Shown: positions 57,119-64,000 of the stretch, in pieces
Layout: the number at the start of each line of letters is the position of its first letter
Position numbering within the stretch: position 1 is the first letter of the stretch
Assembly (NCBI RefSeq): GCF_002115825.1
Contig: NZ_JFJZ01000005.1
Span: 62,001-126,000 of the forward strand
Direction: 5' to 3'
DNA length: 64,000 nucleotides
Origin: Thalassospira sp. MCCC 1A01428
GTDB taxonomy: Bacteria; Pseudomonadota; Alphaproteobacteria; Rhodospirillales; Thalassospiraceae
Translations under genes and position numbers: made by a program
The notes under the pieces: model-generated
Seen by the model: only the letters and a program-made list of their open reading frames with translations
The model's database searches: none
What the model was told of the DNA's origin: nothing

Positions 57119-58465
57119 TTAATCCTTGCCCGTCAAAGCACGCATTTTTTCACGAAACCGCGCAGCCCAGCCCGCCCTTTCGGTTCGTTCCGCACGCACC
57201 AGCACCAGCGTGTCGGCGGCAACATCGCCGCTTAACGTGCTGCCCGCGCCAACAAATGCGCCATCGCCCACGGTTACCGGCGCAACCAATGCCGTGTTGG
57301 AGCCGATAAATGCCCCAACACCAATGTCGGTTTTATATTTCTGGAAACCGTCGTAATTGCACGTAATGGTGCCGGCCCCGATATTGGCCTTTGCCCCAAT
57401 GCGCGCATCACCGATATAGGACAAATGATTAACCTTCGCGCCGGTTTCCAGGGTGGCTTTTTTTATTTCAACAAAATTGCCAACCCGTGCGCCCGCGCCA
57501 ATGTCGGCACCGGGCCGCAACCGGGCATAGGGGCCAATATCGGCGTTATTGGCAATAATGCAGCCTTCAAGGTGGCTAAATGCCTTAACCGTTACGTTGT
57601 CACCAATTTTAACCCCCGGCCCAAACACCACATTGGGTTCAATCACCACATCCCTGCCAATTTCAGTATCGGCACATAAAAACACCGATGCCGGGTCCAC
57701 CAGCGTTGCGCCATTATCCATGGCGGCATTGCGCAGGCGGCTTTGCATCAGTTGTTCGGCAATCGCCAACTGGGCACGCGAATTAACGCCAAGGGTTTCT
57801 TCTTCCGCTACTTCCACGGCAACACAGGTCCGGCCCTGATCACGGGCCACAGCGACCGCATCGGTCAGGTAATATTCGCCTTTGGCATTGTTGTTGTTAA
57901 TTGCATCAAGCAAATCAACCATACCCTCGGCAGCAAAGCACATCACACCGGAATTGCAAAACCCGATCCGGCGTTCGGCATCGGTGCATTCCTTATCTTC
58001 AATAATTGCCTGCAATTCGCCGGTGAACGGGTCTGTCGCCAGTCGACCATACCCGGCCGGGTCATCGGGGGTAAAGCCCAGCACCGCCACCGCATGCGGG
58101 CCTTCCTTGCGCGCCGCAATCAGGCGTTCCAGCGTGGCGGAGGTAAAAAGCGGGCTATCGCCATATAACACCAGCACATCACCCCTGGCGTTTTCCAGGG
58201 CGTTACGCGCCGCCAAAACGGCATGGGCCGTGCCAAGCCGATCTGTTTGCTCGAATGTCGGATGCGGGGCCACGGCCTGCTCAAGGGCTGCCATATCCGG
58301 GCCAACCACAATCAGGGTTTGCTCTGCGTGCAGGAACCGGGCGGCGTCGATCACGTGGTTGACCATTGGTTTGCCTGCGACCTTGTGCAAAACCTTGGGC
58401 TGCGCGCTTTTCATTCGCGTTCCCATACCGGCCGCCAGAACAACAACACTTAATGATCTAGACAT
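57119..58465 (-). CDS. glmU: Bifunctional GlmU (acetyltransferase/uridylyltransferase)
   Basis: GlmU makes UDP-N-acetylglucosamine in two steps. The N-terminal uridylyltransferase begins with VVLAAGMGTRMKSAQPKVLH. The C-terminal left-handed beta-helix (from about residue 250) has hexapeptide repeats and the acetyltransferase active region GNFVEIKKATLETGAKVNHLSYIGDA, NIGAGTITCNYDG. Length 448. The glmU-glmS order places both halves of amino-sugar synthesis in one unit. Confidence 0.96.
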   Translation of the reverse strand: MSRSLSVVVLAAGMGTRMKSAQPKVLHKVAGKPMVNHVIDAARFLHAEQTLIVVGPDMAALEQAVAPHPTFEQTDRLGTAHAVLAARNALENARGDVLVLYGDSPLFTSATLERLIAARKEGPHAVAVLGFTPDDPAGYGRLATDPFTGELQAIIEDKECTDAERRIGFCNSGVMCFAAEGMVDLLDAINNNNAKGEYYLTDAVAVARDQGRTCVAVEVAEEETLGVNSRAQLAIAEQLMQSRLRNAAMDNGATLVDPASVFLCADTEIGRDVVIEPNVVFGPGVKIGDNVTVKAFSHLEGCIIANNADIGPYARLRPGADIGAGARVGNFVEIKKATLETGAKVNHLSYIGDARIGAKANIGAGTITCNYDGFQKYKTDIGVGAFIGSNTALVAPVTVGDGAFVGAGSTLSGDVAADTLVLVRAERTERAGWAARFREKMRALTGKD

Positions 58466-58703
58466 TTAAAATCCTTTATTCCCGAACGCATCGTGACATC
58501 AAAGCGCGGCCCGCCAAACCGAAACCACATTAACATCCGCACTCCTACCGTAAATCGGTACGATGCAAAAGCCCTGCTGAATCACGTTTTGTAACCTGAT
58601 GTTAGCAGATGTTACAGATTGTGAATGCGCTTGTTATTGGCATCCATACTGATAAGTTCAACTGATACATTTCTGTGTTCTTATCATGACAAAAGGCAGC
58701 CCC

Positions 58704-59375
58704 ATGACCAACTTCATCCTGTTTGATCTTGACGGTACATTGATTGACGGGGTTGAGGACCTTGTGGTGGCGATGAATCACCTGCTGGCCGAACATACCC
58801 TTCCCCCGCTGACCCGGCACGAACTTGAACCCATGCTGGGCGATGGCGCGCGCATGTTAACCAAACGTGCCTTTGCCGCCCGAAATTCCGGTTTGGACGA
58901 AAATGCCCTGTCTGCGGCCTATGACAAATTTGTATCGCTGTACGAGGCAACAGGCTATCGCGATACATATTTGTATCAGGATGCCGAAACCACATTGCGC
59001 TGCCTGCATGAAAAGGGCTGGAAAATTGGTCTGGCTTCAAACAAACCCACCCGGCCCTGCCGCGAAATCCTGTCATTGCTGGGGATCGACGATTTGTTTA
59101 CGACCATTGCCGGCGGTGACGCAACCGATGTACGTAAACCCGATGGCGGGCATTTGGCCTTTGCCCTGGAAGGCATGGGGTATAAGCGCGATGCGGACGA
59201 TACCGCCGTTATGGTTGGTGATCACGCCAATGACATAAACGCGGCACGCGCCATTGGCATTGCTGCCATCGCCGTTGCCTTTGAAGTGGATGATGCCAAG
59301 ACCCGGACACTGGGTGCGGATGCCGTTTTAACCCGCTTTGCCCAACTGCCTGACGCATTGGAAAAAATTGCCTGA
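58704..59375 (+). CDS. gph: HAD-type phosphoglycolate phosphatase
   Basis: A HAD-superfamily phosphatase of 223 residues. Motif I is LFDLDGTLIDG, motif II SNKPT, motif III RKPDG and motif IV VMVGDHANDINAA. The cap domain between motifs I and II and the position near glmU suit phosphoglycolate phosphatase, though substrate range in this family is broad. I start at ATG 58704, with AAAGG 8 bp upstream; an ATG at 58686 would add six residues. Confidence 0.85.
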   Translation: MTNFILFDLDGTLIDGVEDLVVAMNHLLAEHTLPPLTRHELEPMLGDGARMLTKRAFAARNSGLDENALSAAYDKFVSLYEATGYRDTYLYQDAETTLRCLHEKGWKIGLASNKPTRPCREILSLLGIDDLFTTIAGGDATDVRKPDGGHLAFALEGMGYKRDADDTAVMVGDHANDINAARAIGIAAIAVAFEVDDAKTRTLGADAVLTRFAQLPDALEKIA

Positions 59376-59384
59376 AAACGCGGC

Positions 59385-59413
59385 TTGACACCCCCGGCGC
59401 AGGCCCTTATAAC
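59385..59413 (+). promoter_or_regulatory. Promoter of tRNA-Val
   Basis: TTGACA (59385-59390) and TATAAC (59408-59413) are spaced by 17 bp, with a GC-rich discriminator after the -10, as is usual for stable RNA promoters. The tRNA starts 54 bp downstream. Confidence 0.75.
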
Positions 59414-59466
59414 CCGCGCCACCGACGGAATACGAAACAGTTATCTAAGCACTGTTTCCCCGTTTC

Positions 59467-59543
59467 GGGCGTATAGCTCAGTTGGTTAGAGCGTTCCCTT
59501 CACACGGGAGAGGTCACAAGTTCGAATCTTGTTACGCCCACCA
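59467..59543 (+). tRNA. tRNA-Val (anticodon CAC)
   Basis: A 77-nt cloverleaf with a GGGCGTA/TACGCCC acceptor stem, a D-arm (agttggtta), anticodon loop ttcacac with CAC at positions 34-36, a TTCGAAT T-loop, and an encoded CCA end (59541-59543). It reads GUG valine codons. An AT-rich gene lies immediately downstream. Confidence 0.96.
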
Positions 59544-59567
59544 TTTTCCAAATCAAAATCAACTAAG

Positions 59568-59610
59568 GCAAGTCCAAAGAAGTACGTCACGTACTTACCA
59601 GTACACTTGC
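59568..59610. repeat. Nested palindrome overlapping the AlbA_2 gene promoter
   Basis: A perfect inner palindrome (aagtacgt-c-acgtactt, 59580-59596) sits inside an outer inverted repeat (gcaagt 59568-59573, acttgc 59605-59610). The outer right arm overlaps the -35 of the promoter at 59607. It could be an operator or a recombination site. Confidence 0.6.
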
Positions 59611-59634
59611 TGAAATTAGTTCTGAAGCTATAAT
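59607..59634 (+). promoter_or_regulatory. Promoter of the AlbA_2 gene
   Basis: TTGCTG (59607-59612) and a perfect TATAAT (59629-59634) with a 16-bp spacer lie 28 bp before the ATG. A GGGAG ribosome-binding site is at 59650-59654. Confidence 0.7.
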
Positions 59635-59662
59635 TTCATCCCACCTTCAGGGAGTTGAAAGC

Positions 59663-60922
59663 ATGGCAAAAAGAAACACCTTAACTGATTTTGAAGTTGG
59701 AATAATTAAAAGTCTACTGATAAACCACGACTTCTCCAATCAGAAAATATCTGGACTAATAAACCGAAGCCGAGGGGACGCATCAAAAGACATAAGCACT
59801 GGCCGGATATCAAATATCAAAAACAACCAAATTGCAAAATATGTTCCGATACCTGCCGCATCGCTTCAAACAACTGAAGAATTTCTGAGAAACACAATTC
59901 ATTTAAACAACGAGCCCGACCCTTTGAGTGAATTGAAACTTGCCACCTTGATACCGACAAAAAAAGAAAATCCTGAGCAACTCGATATCAAAGAAACAAA
60001 CATCATTGAATGCAAAGAGGGATTCAATCTTCCAATGAAGACTATTGCCGCCTTTGCAAACAACAAAGGGGGCTACATTTTACTTGGAGTCAAAGACAAA
60101 ACATGGGAAATCAAAGGAATTTCGGACAGGAAACTATCTGACTTTGATTACAACAAATGGAATCAACGTGTAATATCCACACTGGGAATCGAAATTGAGT
60201 TTTCCCACAAAGTCCTTCAATATGCCGACAAAAAAATTGCAATTTTTCATATTTCTGAAGCGCATACAAAACCTGTTATTTTTAGCAAAAACATTGATGA
60301 CGCGCATGAAGGCCATATTTATTATCGATATGCGGGCGAAGACAGGCTTATTACTCCGCTTGATCTGCAAAATATCATTGATGAAAGAGTTCGAAAAAGC
60401 TCTCAAACAACTCTCTCAAAACACTTAGCAAATATACTTCGAATTGGTATAGAAAACTCAGCAATTATGGACCTTAAAACAGGAACAGTTGAAGGAAAGT
60501 CCGGCAATTTTTATCTTGATGAAAAACTGCTTCCGCAAATATCATTTATAAAAGAAGGTGAATTCAAGGAGACCTCGGGTAAACCTACACTAAAATTGAT
60601 TGGAGAAGTAAAAAACATGGAAACAATCGAAAAAAAGATCACCGAAGACACACTAAAAATGTACCCATTTTCATGGACTGACCTATCAAATGAAGTTCAC
60701 AAAAAATTTCCTGAAATCAAAAACAAAGATTTAAATAAAAAAATATCCGAAACAAGAATAAAACACGACAAGAGATATTCAACTTATATTTTTATAAATA
60801 AAAAATCAGAACAAAAATACAAAGAAACTGGAATACTACCAAAATCAATCACTTCCGTATACAACAACGACGCACTGGAACTCCTCATTAAAGAATTTGA
60901 ACTCGAAAAAAAAGACCCCTGA
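59663..60922 (+). CDS. AlbA_2/Schlafen-type putative DNA-binding protein
   Basis: A 419-residue protein in clearly AT-rich DNA with codon use unlike its neighbours, just past tRNA-Val. Residues ~1-75 look like a DNA-binding HTH region (SNQKISGLINR, GRISNIKNNQIAKYVPI). Residues ~110-230 hold an AlbA_2 (Schlafen AlbA-like) domain: NIIECKEGFNLPMKTIAAFANNKGGYILLGVKDK, with the E-x-K pair that is catalytic in nuclease members. The Lys-rich C-terminal ~190 residues match nothing I recognise. Proteins of this type occur in phage defence, regulation and mobile DNA. The gene is probably acquired; function unknown. Confidence 0.82.
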   Translation: MAKRNTLTDFEVGIIKSLLINHDFSNQKISGLINRSRGDASKDISTGRISNIKNNQIAKYVPIPAASLQTTEEFLRNTIHLNNEPDPLSELKLATLIPTKKENPEQLDIKETNIIECKEGFNLPMKTIAAFANNKGGYILLGVKDKTWEIKGISDRKLSDFDYNKWNQRVISTLGIEIEFSHKVLQYADKKIAIFHISEAHTKPVIFSKNIDDAHEGHIYYRYAGEDRLITPLDLQNIIDERVRKSSQTTLSKHLANILRIGIENSAIMDLKTGTVEGKSGNFYLDEKLLPQISFIKEGEFKETSGKPTLKLIGEVKNMETIEKKITEDTLKMYPFSWTDLSNEVHKKFPEIKNKDLNKKISETRIKHDKRYSTYIFINKKSEQKYKETGILPKSITSVYNNDALELLIKEFELEKKDP

Positions 60923-60941
60923 GCAAAAAGATCAGAGGTCT
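60903..60941 (-). terminator. Terminator of the dehydratase operon, inside the end of the AlbA_2 gene
   Basis: On the minus strand a 10-bp stem with one mismatch (60913-60922 with 60932-60941, 9-nt loop) is followed by eight T. The T-tract and one arm coincide with the last codons of the convergent AlbA_2 gene. Confidence 0.8.
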
Positions 60942-60985
60942 AATATCAATTTAAAATGCTGCAAAATAGCATTTGGACACAGGCT

Positions 60986-62731
60986 TTAATGACTATCCTT
61001 GGGAATTTCCTTACCACGACCACCTAACAGGAAGTCGAAATCGGCCCCTTTATCCGCGCCAATGACATGGCTGTAATAAAGCGACGCATAACCACTGGCA
61101 GGAACCGGAACAATGGTTTCCCAGGCGGCAAGGCGGCTGGCGATTTCATCGTCGGGTACGTCAAGATGCAAGCGACGGTTGGGCACATCAAGTTCGATCA
61201 TATCGCCATTTTGCACAATCGCCAGCGGGCCACCGGCGGCGGCTTCGGGGGATGTGTGCAAAACAACGGTGCCATATGCCGTGCCGCTCATGCGGGCGTC
61301 GGAAATACGCACCATGTCGGTAATACCTTTGCGCAAAACCTTGGGCGGCAGGCCCATATTGCCAACCTCGGCCATGCCGGGATAGCCCTTGGGACCGCAG
61401 TTTTTCAAAACCATGATGCAGTTTTCGTCAATATCAAGGCTTTCGTCGTTAATCTTGGCCTTGTAATCGTCGATATCTTCAAACACCACGGCGCGGCCAC
61501 GGTGGGTCATCAAATGTTCTGACGCCGCAGATGGCTTCAGCACCGCGCCATTGGGGGCAAGGTTGCCCTTGACCACGGCGATGCCGCCATGCTGGGTCAG
61601 GGCTTTTTCGAATGGCAAAATAACATCGTCGTTCCAGTTGCGCACCTCGGCAACCTGGTCCCACATGGTTTCGCCCGAAACCGTGATGGCGTCTTTATGG
61701 ATCTGCCCGCTTTCAGCCAGCGCCTTAATCACCACCGGCAAGCCACCGGCATAGAAGAATTCCTCCATCAGGTATTTGCCCGATGGCTGCAAATTAACGA
61801 TGGTCGGAATATCGCGTCCCAGACGGTCCCAGTCATCCAGCGTCAGATCAACGCCCAAGCGCCCGGCAATCGCCAGAAGGTGAATAACCGCATTGGTCGA
61901 GCCGCCAATCGCGCCATTAACACGAATGGCGTTTTCAAAGGCATCCTTGGTCATCACATCAGACGGTTTAAGGTCGTCCTTAACCATCTGCACAATGCGA
62001 CGCCCGGTCAAATGGGCCATCACCCGGCGGCGACTATCAACAGCGGGAATGGCGGCATTGCCCGACAGCGCCATACCCAGCGCCTCGGCCATGCTGGCCA
62101 TACTTGATGCCGTGCCCATGGTGTTGCATGACCCCGGCGAACGCGACATCGCCATTTCGGCATCCAGGAAATCCTCGGTGCTGATTTTGCCTGCCTTGCG
62201 GTCTTCGGACAATTGCCACAGCGAAGTGCCCGAACCAATATCCTGCCCGCGCCATTTGCCATTCAGCATCGGCCCGCCGGTTACAACAATGGCAGGAATA
62301 TCAACACTGGATGCCCCCATCAGCAACGCCGGGGTGGTTTTATCGCAGCCCACCATCAGCACCACACCATCCAGCGGGGTTCCACGCAGGGCTTCTTCCA
62401 CATCCATCGCGCACAGGTTACGGAACATCATGGCTGTGGGGCGCAACGTGCTTTCGCCAGGTGAAAACACCGGAAATTCCAGCGGCAGGCCGCCAGCTTC
62501 GTAAATGCCGTGTTTGACCCGCTCGGCAAGGTCGCGCAAATGCGCGTTGCACGGGGTTAATTGCGACCAGGTATTACAAATACCAATCACCGGGCGGCCG
62601 TCGAACAGGTCGGCAGGCAGGCCCTGGTTTTTCATCCAGCTGCGGTGATAGATATTATCCTTGCTCGTACCACCAAACCATCCTTGCGAGCGCAACGTGC
62701 GCGGCCAGGCTGCGGGTTTAAAGCTGCTCAT
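60986..62731 (-). CDS. L-arabinonate dehydratase-type IlvD/Edd family enzyme
   Basis: An iron-sulfur dehydratase of 581 residues. LRSQGWFGGTSKDNIYHRSW, MVGCDKTTPALLMGA, SRSPGSCNTMGTASSMASMAEALG and KNCGPKGYPGMAEVGNMG are typical of the sugar-acid branch, whose studied Rhizobium member acts on L-arabinonate with a [2Fe-2S] cluster. The pattern differs from IlvD itself, so a branched-chain amino acid role is unlikely. The sugar ABC permease upstream supports sugar-acid catabolism. Other aldonates (D-fuconate, D-galactonate) are possible substrates. Confidence 0.85.
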   Translation of the reverse strand: MSSFKPAAWPRTLRSQGWFGGTSKDNIYHRSWMKNQGLPADLFDGRPVIGICNTWSQLTPCNAHLRDLAERVKHGIYEAGGLPLEFPVFSPGESTLRPTAMMFRNLCAMDVEEALRGTPLDGVVLMVGCDKTTPALLMGASSVDIPAIVVTGGPMLNGKWRGQDIGSGTSLWQLSEDRKAGKISTEDFLDAEMAMSRSPGSCNTMGTASSMASMAEALGMALSGNAAIPAVDSRRRVMAHLTGRRIVQMVKDDLKPSDVMTKDAFENAIRVNGAIGGSTNAVIHLLAIAGRLGVDLTLDDWDRLGRDIPTIVNLQPSGKYLMEEFFYAGGLPVVIKALAESGQIHKDAITVSGETMWDQVAEVRNWNDDVILPFEKALTQHGGIAVVKGNLAPNGAVLKPSAASEHLMTHRGRAVVFEDIDDYKAKINDESLDIDENCIMVLKNCGPKGYPGMAEVGNMGLPPKVLRKGITDMVRISDARMSGTAYGTVVLHTSPEAAAGGPLAIVQNGDMIELDVPNRRLHLDVPDDEIASRLAAWETIVPVPASGYASLYYSHVIGADKGADFDFLLGGRGKEIPKDSH

Positions 62732-62908
62732 GCCCGGTCTCCTGAGTTTATGTTAAACGCGCTGTTTTCATCGCGCGCGCCCCGGGCGCAAAACGCGCCC
62801 GGATAGATATTCAAACGGTGCAAAGACACAGGGCTGCAAAAACGAAATGTGCTTTCACATATCGACATCGCCCCGGTTTCCGGTCCGTTTTGTTGTTTGG
62901 TCAATTCT

Positions 62909-64000
62909 TTAGGCCTTGTTTTTGTTATAGACATCGAAAATCACGGCGGCGAGCAACACCAGGCCTTTAATCACCTGTTGCCAGTCAATCCCGACACCAA
63001 CAATCGACATCCCGTTATTCATAACGCCCATGATCAGGGCGCCAACGACAGCGCCGATAATTTTACCAACGCCACCAGACATGGACGCGCCACCGATAAA
63101 GACGGCTGCGATCACGTCAAGTTCAAAGGCAATCCCGGCTTTCGGGGTTGCGGTATTCAAACGGGCGGCAAAAACCAGCCCGGCCAATGCGGCCAGCATA
63201 CCCATATTGGCAAAGGTCAAAAATGCCAGTTTGCGGGTATTGATGCCCGAAAGCAGGGCGGCCTTTTCATTGCCCCCCATCGCATAAATGCGACGACCAA
63301 TTGTTGTGCTATTGGTAACAAAGGTAAAAATCGCAATCAGCAAGGCCATGACGATTAGCACATTAGGCAGGCCACGATAGGTCGAAAGCAGATAGGCGAT
63401 ATACAAAATCGCAAAACCGGCAAGCGCATGTTTGGCGGCAAAAAAGGCCATTGGCTCTTCTACAACGGCAAACCGCGCCTGTTTTGCCCGCGACCGCAAA
63501 CCAAGGGCCGGCAGCAAAAGCGCAACGAGAACACCCAGCGTCATGGAAAAAACGTTAAACCGGCCGTCGATCAACCCGCCCATAAGGTCGGGAATGAAAC
63601 CCGATGACATTAACTGAAAGTTTGACGGAAATGGCCCCACAGATGCGCCGCCCAGCAGGGCCAGCGTCAAACCGCGAAAAACCAGCATCCCGGCCAGGGT
63701 CACGATAAAGGATGGAATGCGCCAATAGGCCACCCAATAGCCCTGGGCACAGCCAATCAAACCGCCAACAACCAGACAAACCGGAATGACCACAAATGTC
63801 GGCAAATCCCACTGAACGGCCATAACTGCCGCCAATGCGCCAATAAAGCCAACAACAGAGCCCACCGAAAGATCGATATTACCGCCCACAATAACAAGCA
63901 ACATGCCGACAGCCATGATGATGACATAGCTGTTTTGCAGGAAAAGGTTGGTCAGATTGACCGGCTTCATCAACACGCCATCGGTCAAATACTGAAAAAA
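62909..64000 (-). CDS. gguB: GguB-like sugar ABC transporter permease (partial)
   Basis: An inner-membrane permease of the monosaccharide-uptake type, truncated by the window end: the frame stays open through 64000 with LTDGVLMKPVNLTNLFLQNSYV, so ~35 or more N-terminal residues are missing. GNIDLSVGSVVGFIGALAAVM and WRIPSFIVTLAGMLVFRGLTLALLGG match GguB/MmsB. About ten hydrophobic helices are seen, with a long cytoplasmic loop near the middle. It is transcribed ahead of the dehydratase (177 bp gap), suggesting arabinose or galactose uptake coupled to non-phosphorylative oxidation. Confidence 0.85.
   Translation of the reverse strand, partial: FFQYLTDGVLMKPVNLTNLFLQNSYVIIMAVGMLLVIVGGNIDLSVGSVVGFIGALAAVMAVQWDLPTFVVIPVCLVVGGLIGCAQGYWVAYWRIPSFIVTLAGMLVFRGLTLALLGGASVGPFPSNFQLMSSGFIPDLMGGLIDGRFNVFSMTLGVLVALLLPALGLRSRAKQARFAVVEEPMAFFAAKHALAGFAILYIAYLLSTYRGLPNVLIVMALLIAIFTFVTNSTTIGRRIYAMGGNEKAALLSGINTRKLAFLTFANMGMLAALAGLVFAARLNTATPKAGIAFELDVIAAVFIGGASMSGGVGKIIGAVVGALIMGVMNNGMSIVGVGIDWQQVIKGLVLLAAVIFDVYNKNKA

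Noticed and set aside
60923..60985. Possible attachment repeat of the tRNA-Val 3' end after the AlbA_2 gene
   Set aside because: I looked for a copy of the tRNA 3' segment downstream of the gene and saw none, so integration by tRNA-specific recombination is not proven.

Overview
This window is a gene-dense stretch of an alphaproteobacterial chromosome, most likely from Rhodospirillales and of a Thalassospira-like type. That assignment is an inference from gene order and protein style, not from a database search. The pointers are the lptD-surA-pdxA-rsmA run, the fabD-fabG-acpP-fabF-mltG run, rpsF-rpsR-DUF2232-rplI-dnaB-alr followed by radA-cvpA-purF, a CIRCE-controlled groESL, a DUF2794 gene, and a class I ribonucleotide reductase with an NrdR box. 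Most of the window is ordinary core genome of moderate GC. One gene (59663-60922) is clearly AT-rich.

Layout. 1-5.5 kb (+): outer-membrane biogenesis (lptD, surA), pyridoxal phosphate synthesis (pdxA) and rRNA methylation (rsmA). 5.6-7.2 kb (-): gmk and yicC. 7.4-8.2 kb (+): an SDR oxidoreductase. 8.4-13 kb (-): fatty-acid synthesis genes plus mltG. 13.2-15 kb (-): a ClC anion channel/transporter with CBS domains. 15.4-26.9 kb (+): ribosomal proteins S6, S18 and L9, a DUF2232 membrane protein, DnaB, alanine racemase, MlaE/MlaF lipid transport, RadA, CvpA, PurF and an SDR. 26.9-29 kb: a divergent LysR regulator and aldo/keto reductase. 29.3-33 kb (-): der-bamB-yfgM-like. 33.5-35.3 kb (+): a small lipoprotein, DUF2794 and a Sel1-repeat protein. 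35.5-38.4 kb (-): nrdAB with an NrdR box upstream. A diverged small XRE-type gene follows, then membrane PQQ glucose dehydrogenase, an isolated fliN, and a divergent PLP enzyme of the cysteine-desulfhydrase/synthase fold.

43.8-50 kb holds stress and redox functions: hsp20 with a heat-shock-type promoter, an Old Yellow Enzyme, a tightly overlapped four-gene ArsR/membrane-protein operon, groES-groEL, and DUF805. 50-55 kb holds a secreted six-heme cytochrome with an N-terminal cytochrome P460-like domain, and an AraC regulator divergent from an AhpD-like protein. 55-59.4 kb: glmU-glmS (amino-sugar synthesis) and a phosphoglycolate phosphatase. 59.4-61 kb: tRNA-Val(CAC) followed by an AT-rich AlbA_2/Schlafen-type gene, a likely acquired insertion. 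61-64 kb (-): an L-arabinonate-type dehydratase and a GguB-like sugar ABC permease that runs off the window end.

The least explained parts are the AlbA_2 gene with the nested palindrome overlapping its promoter, the P460-multiheme fusion, and the ArsR operon. No CRISPR array, complete insertion sequence, rRNA operon or replication origin was seen.
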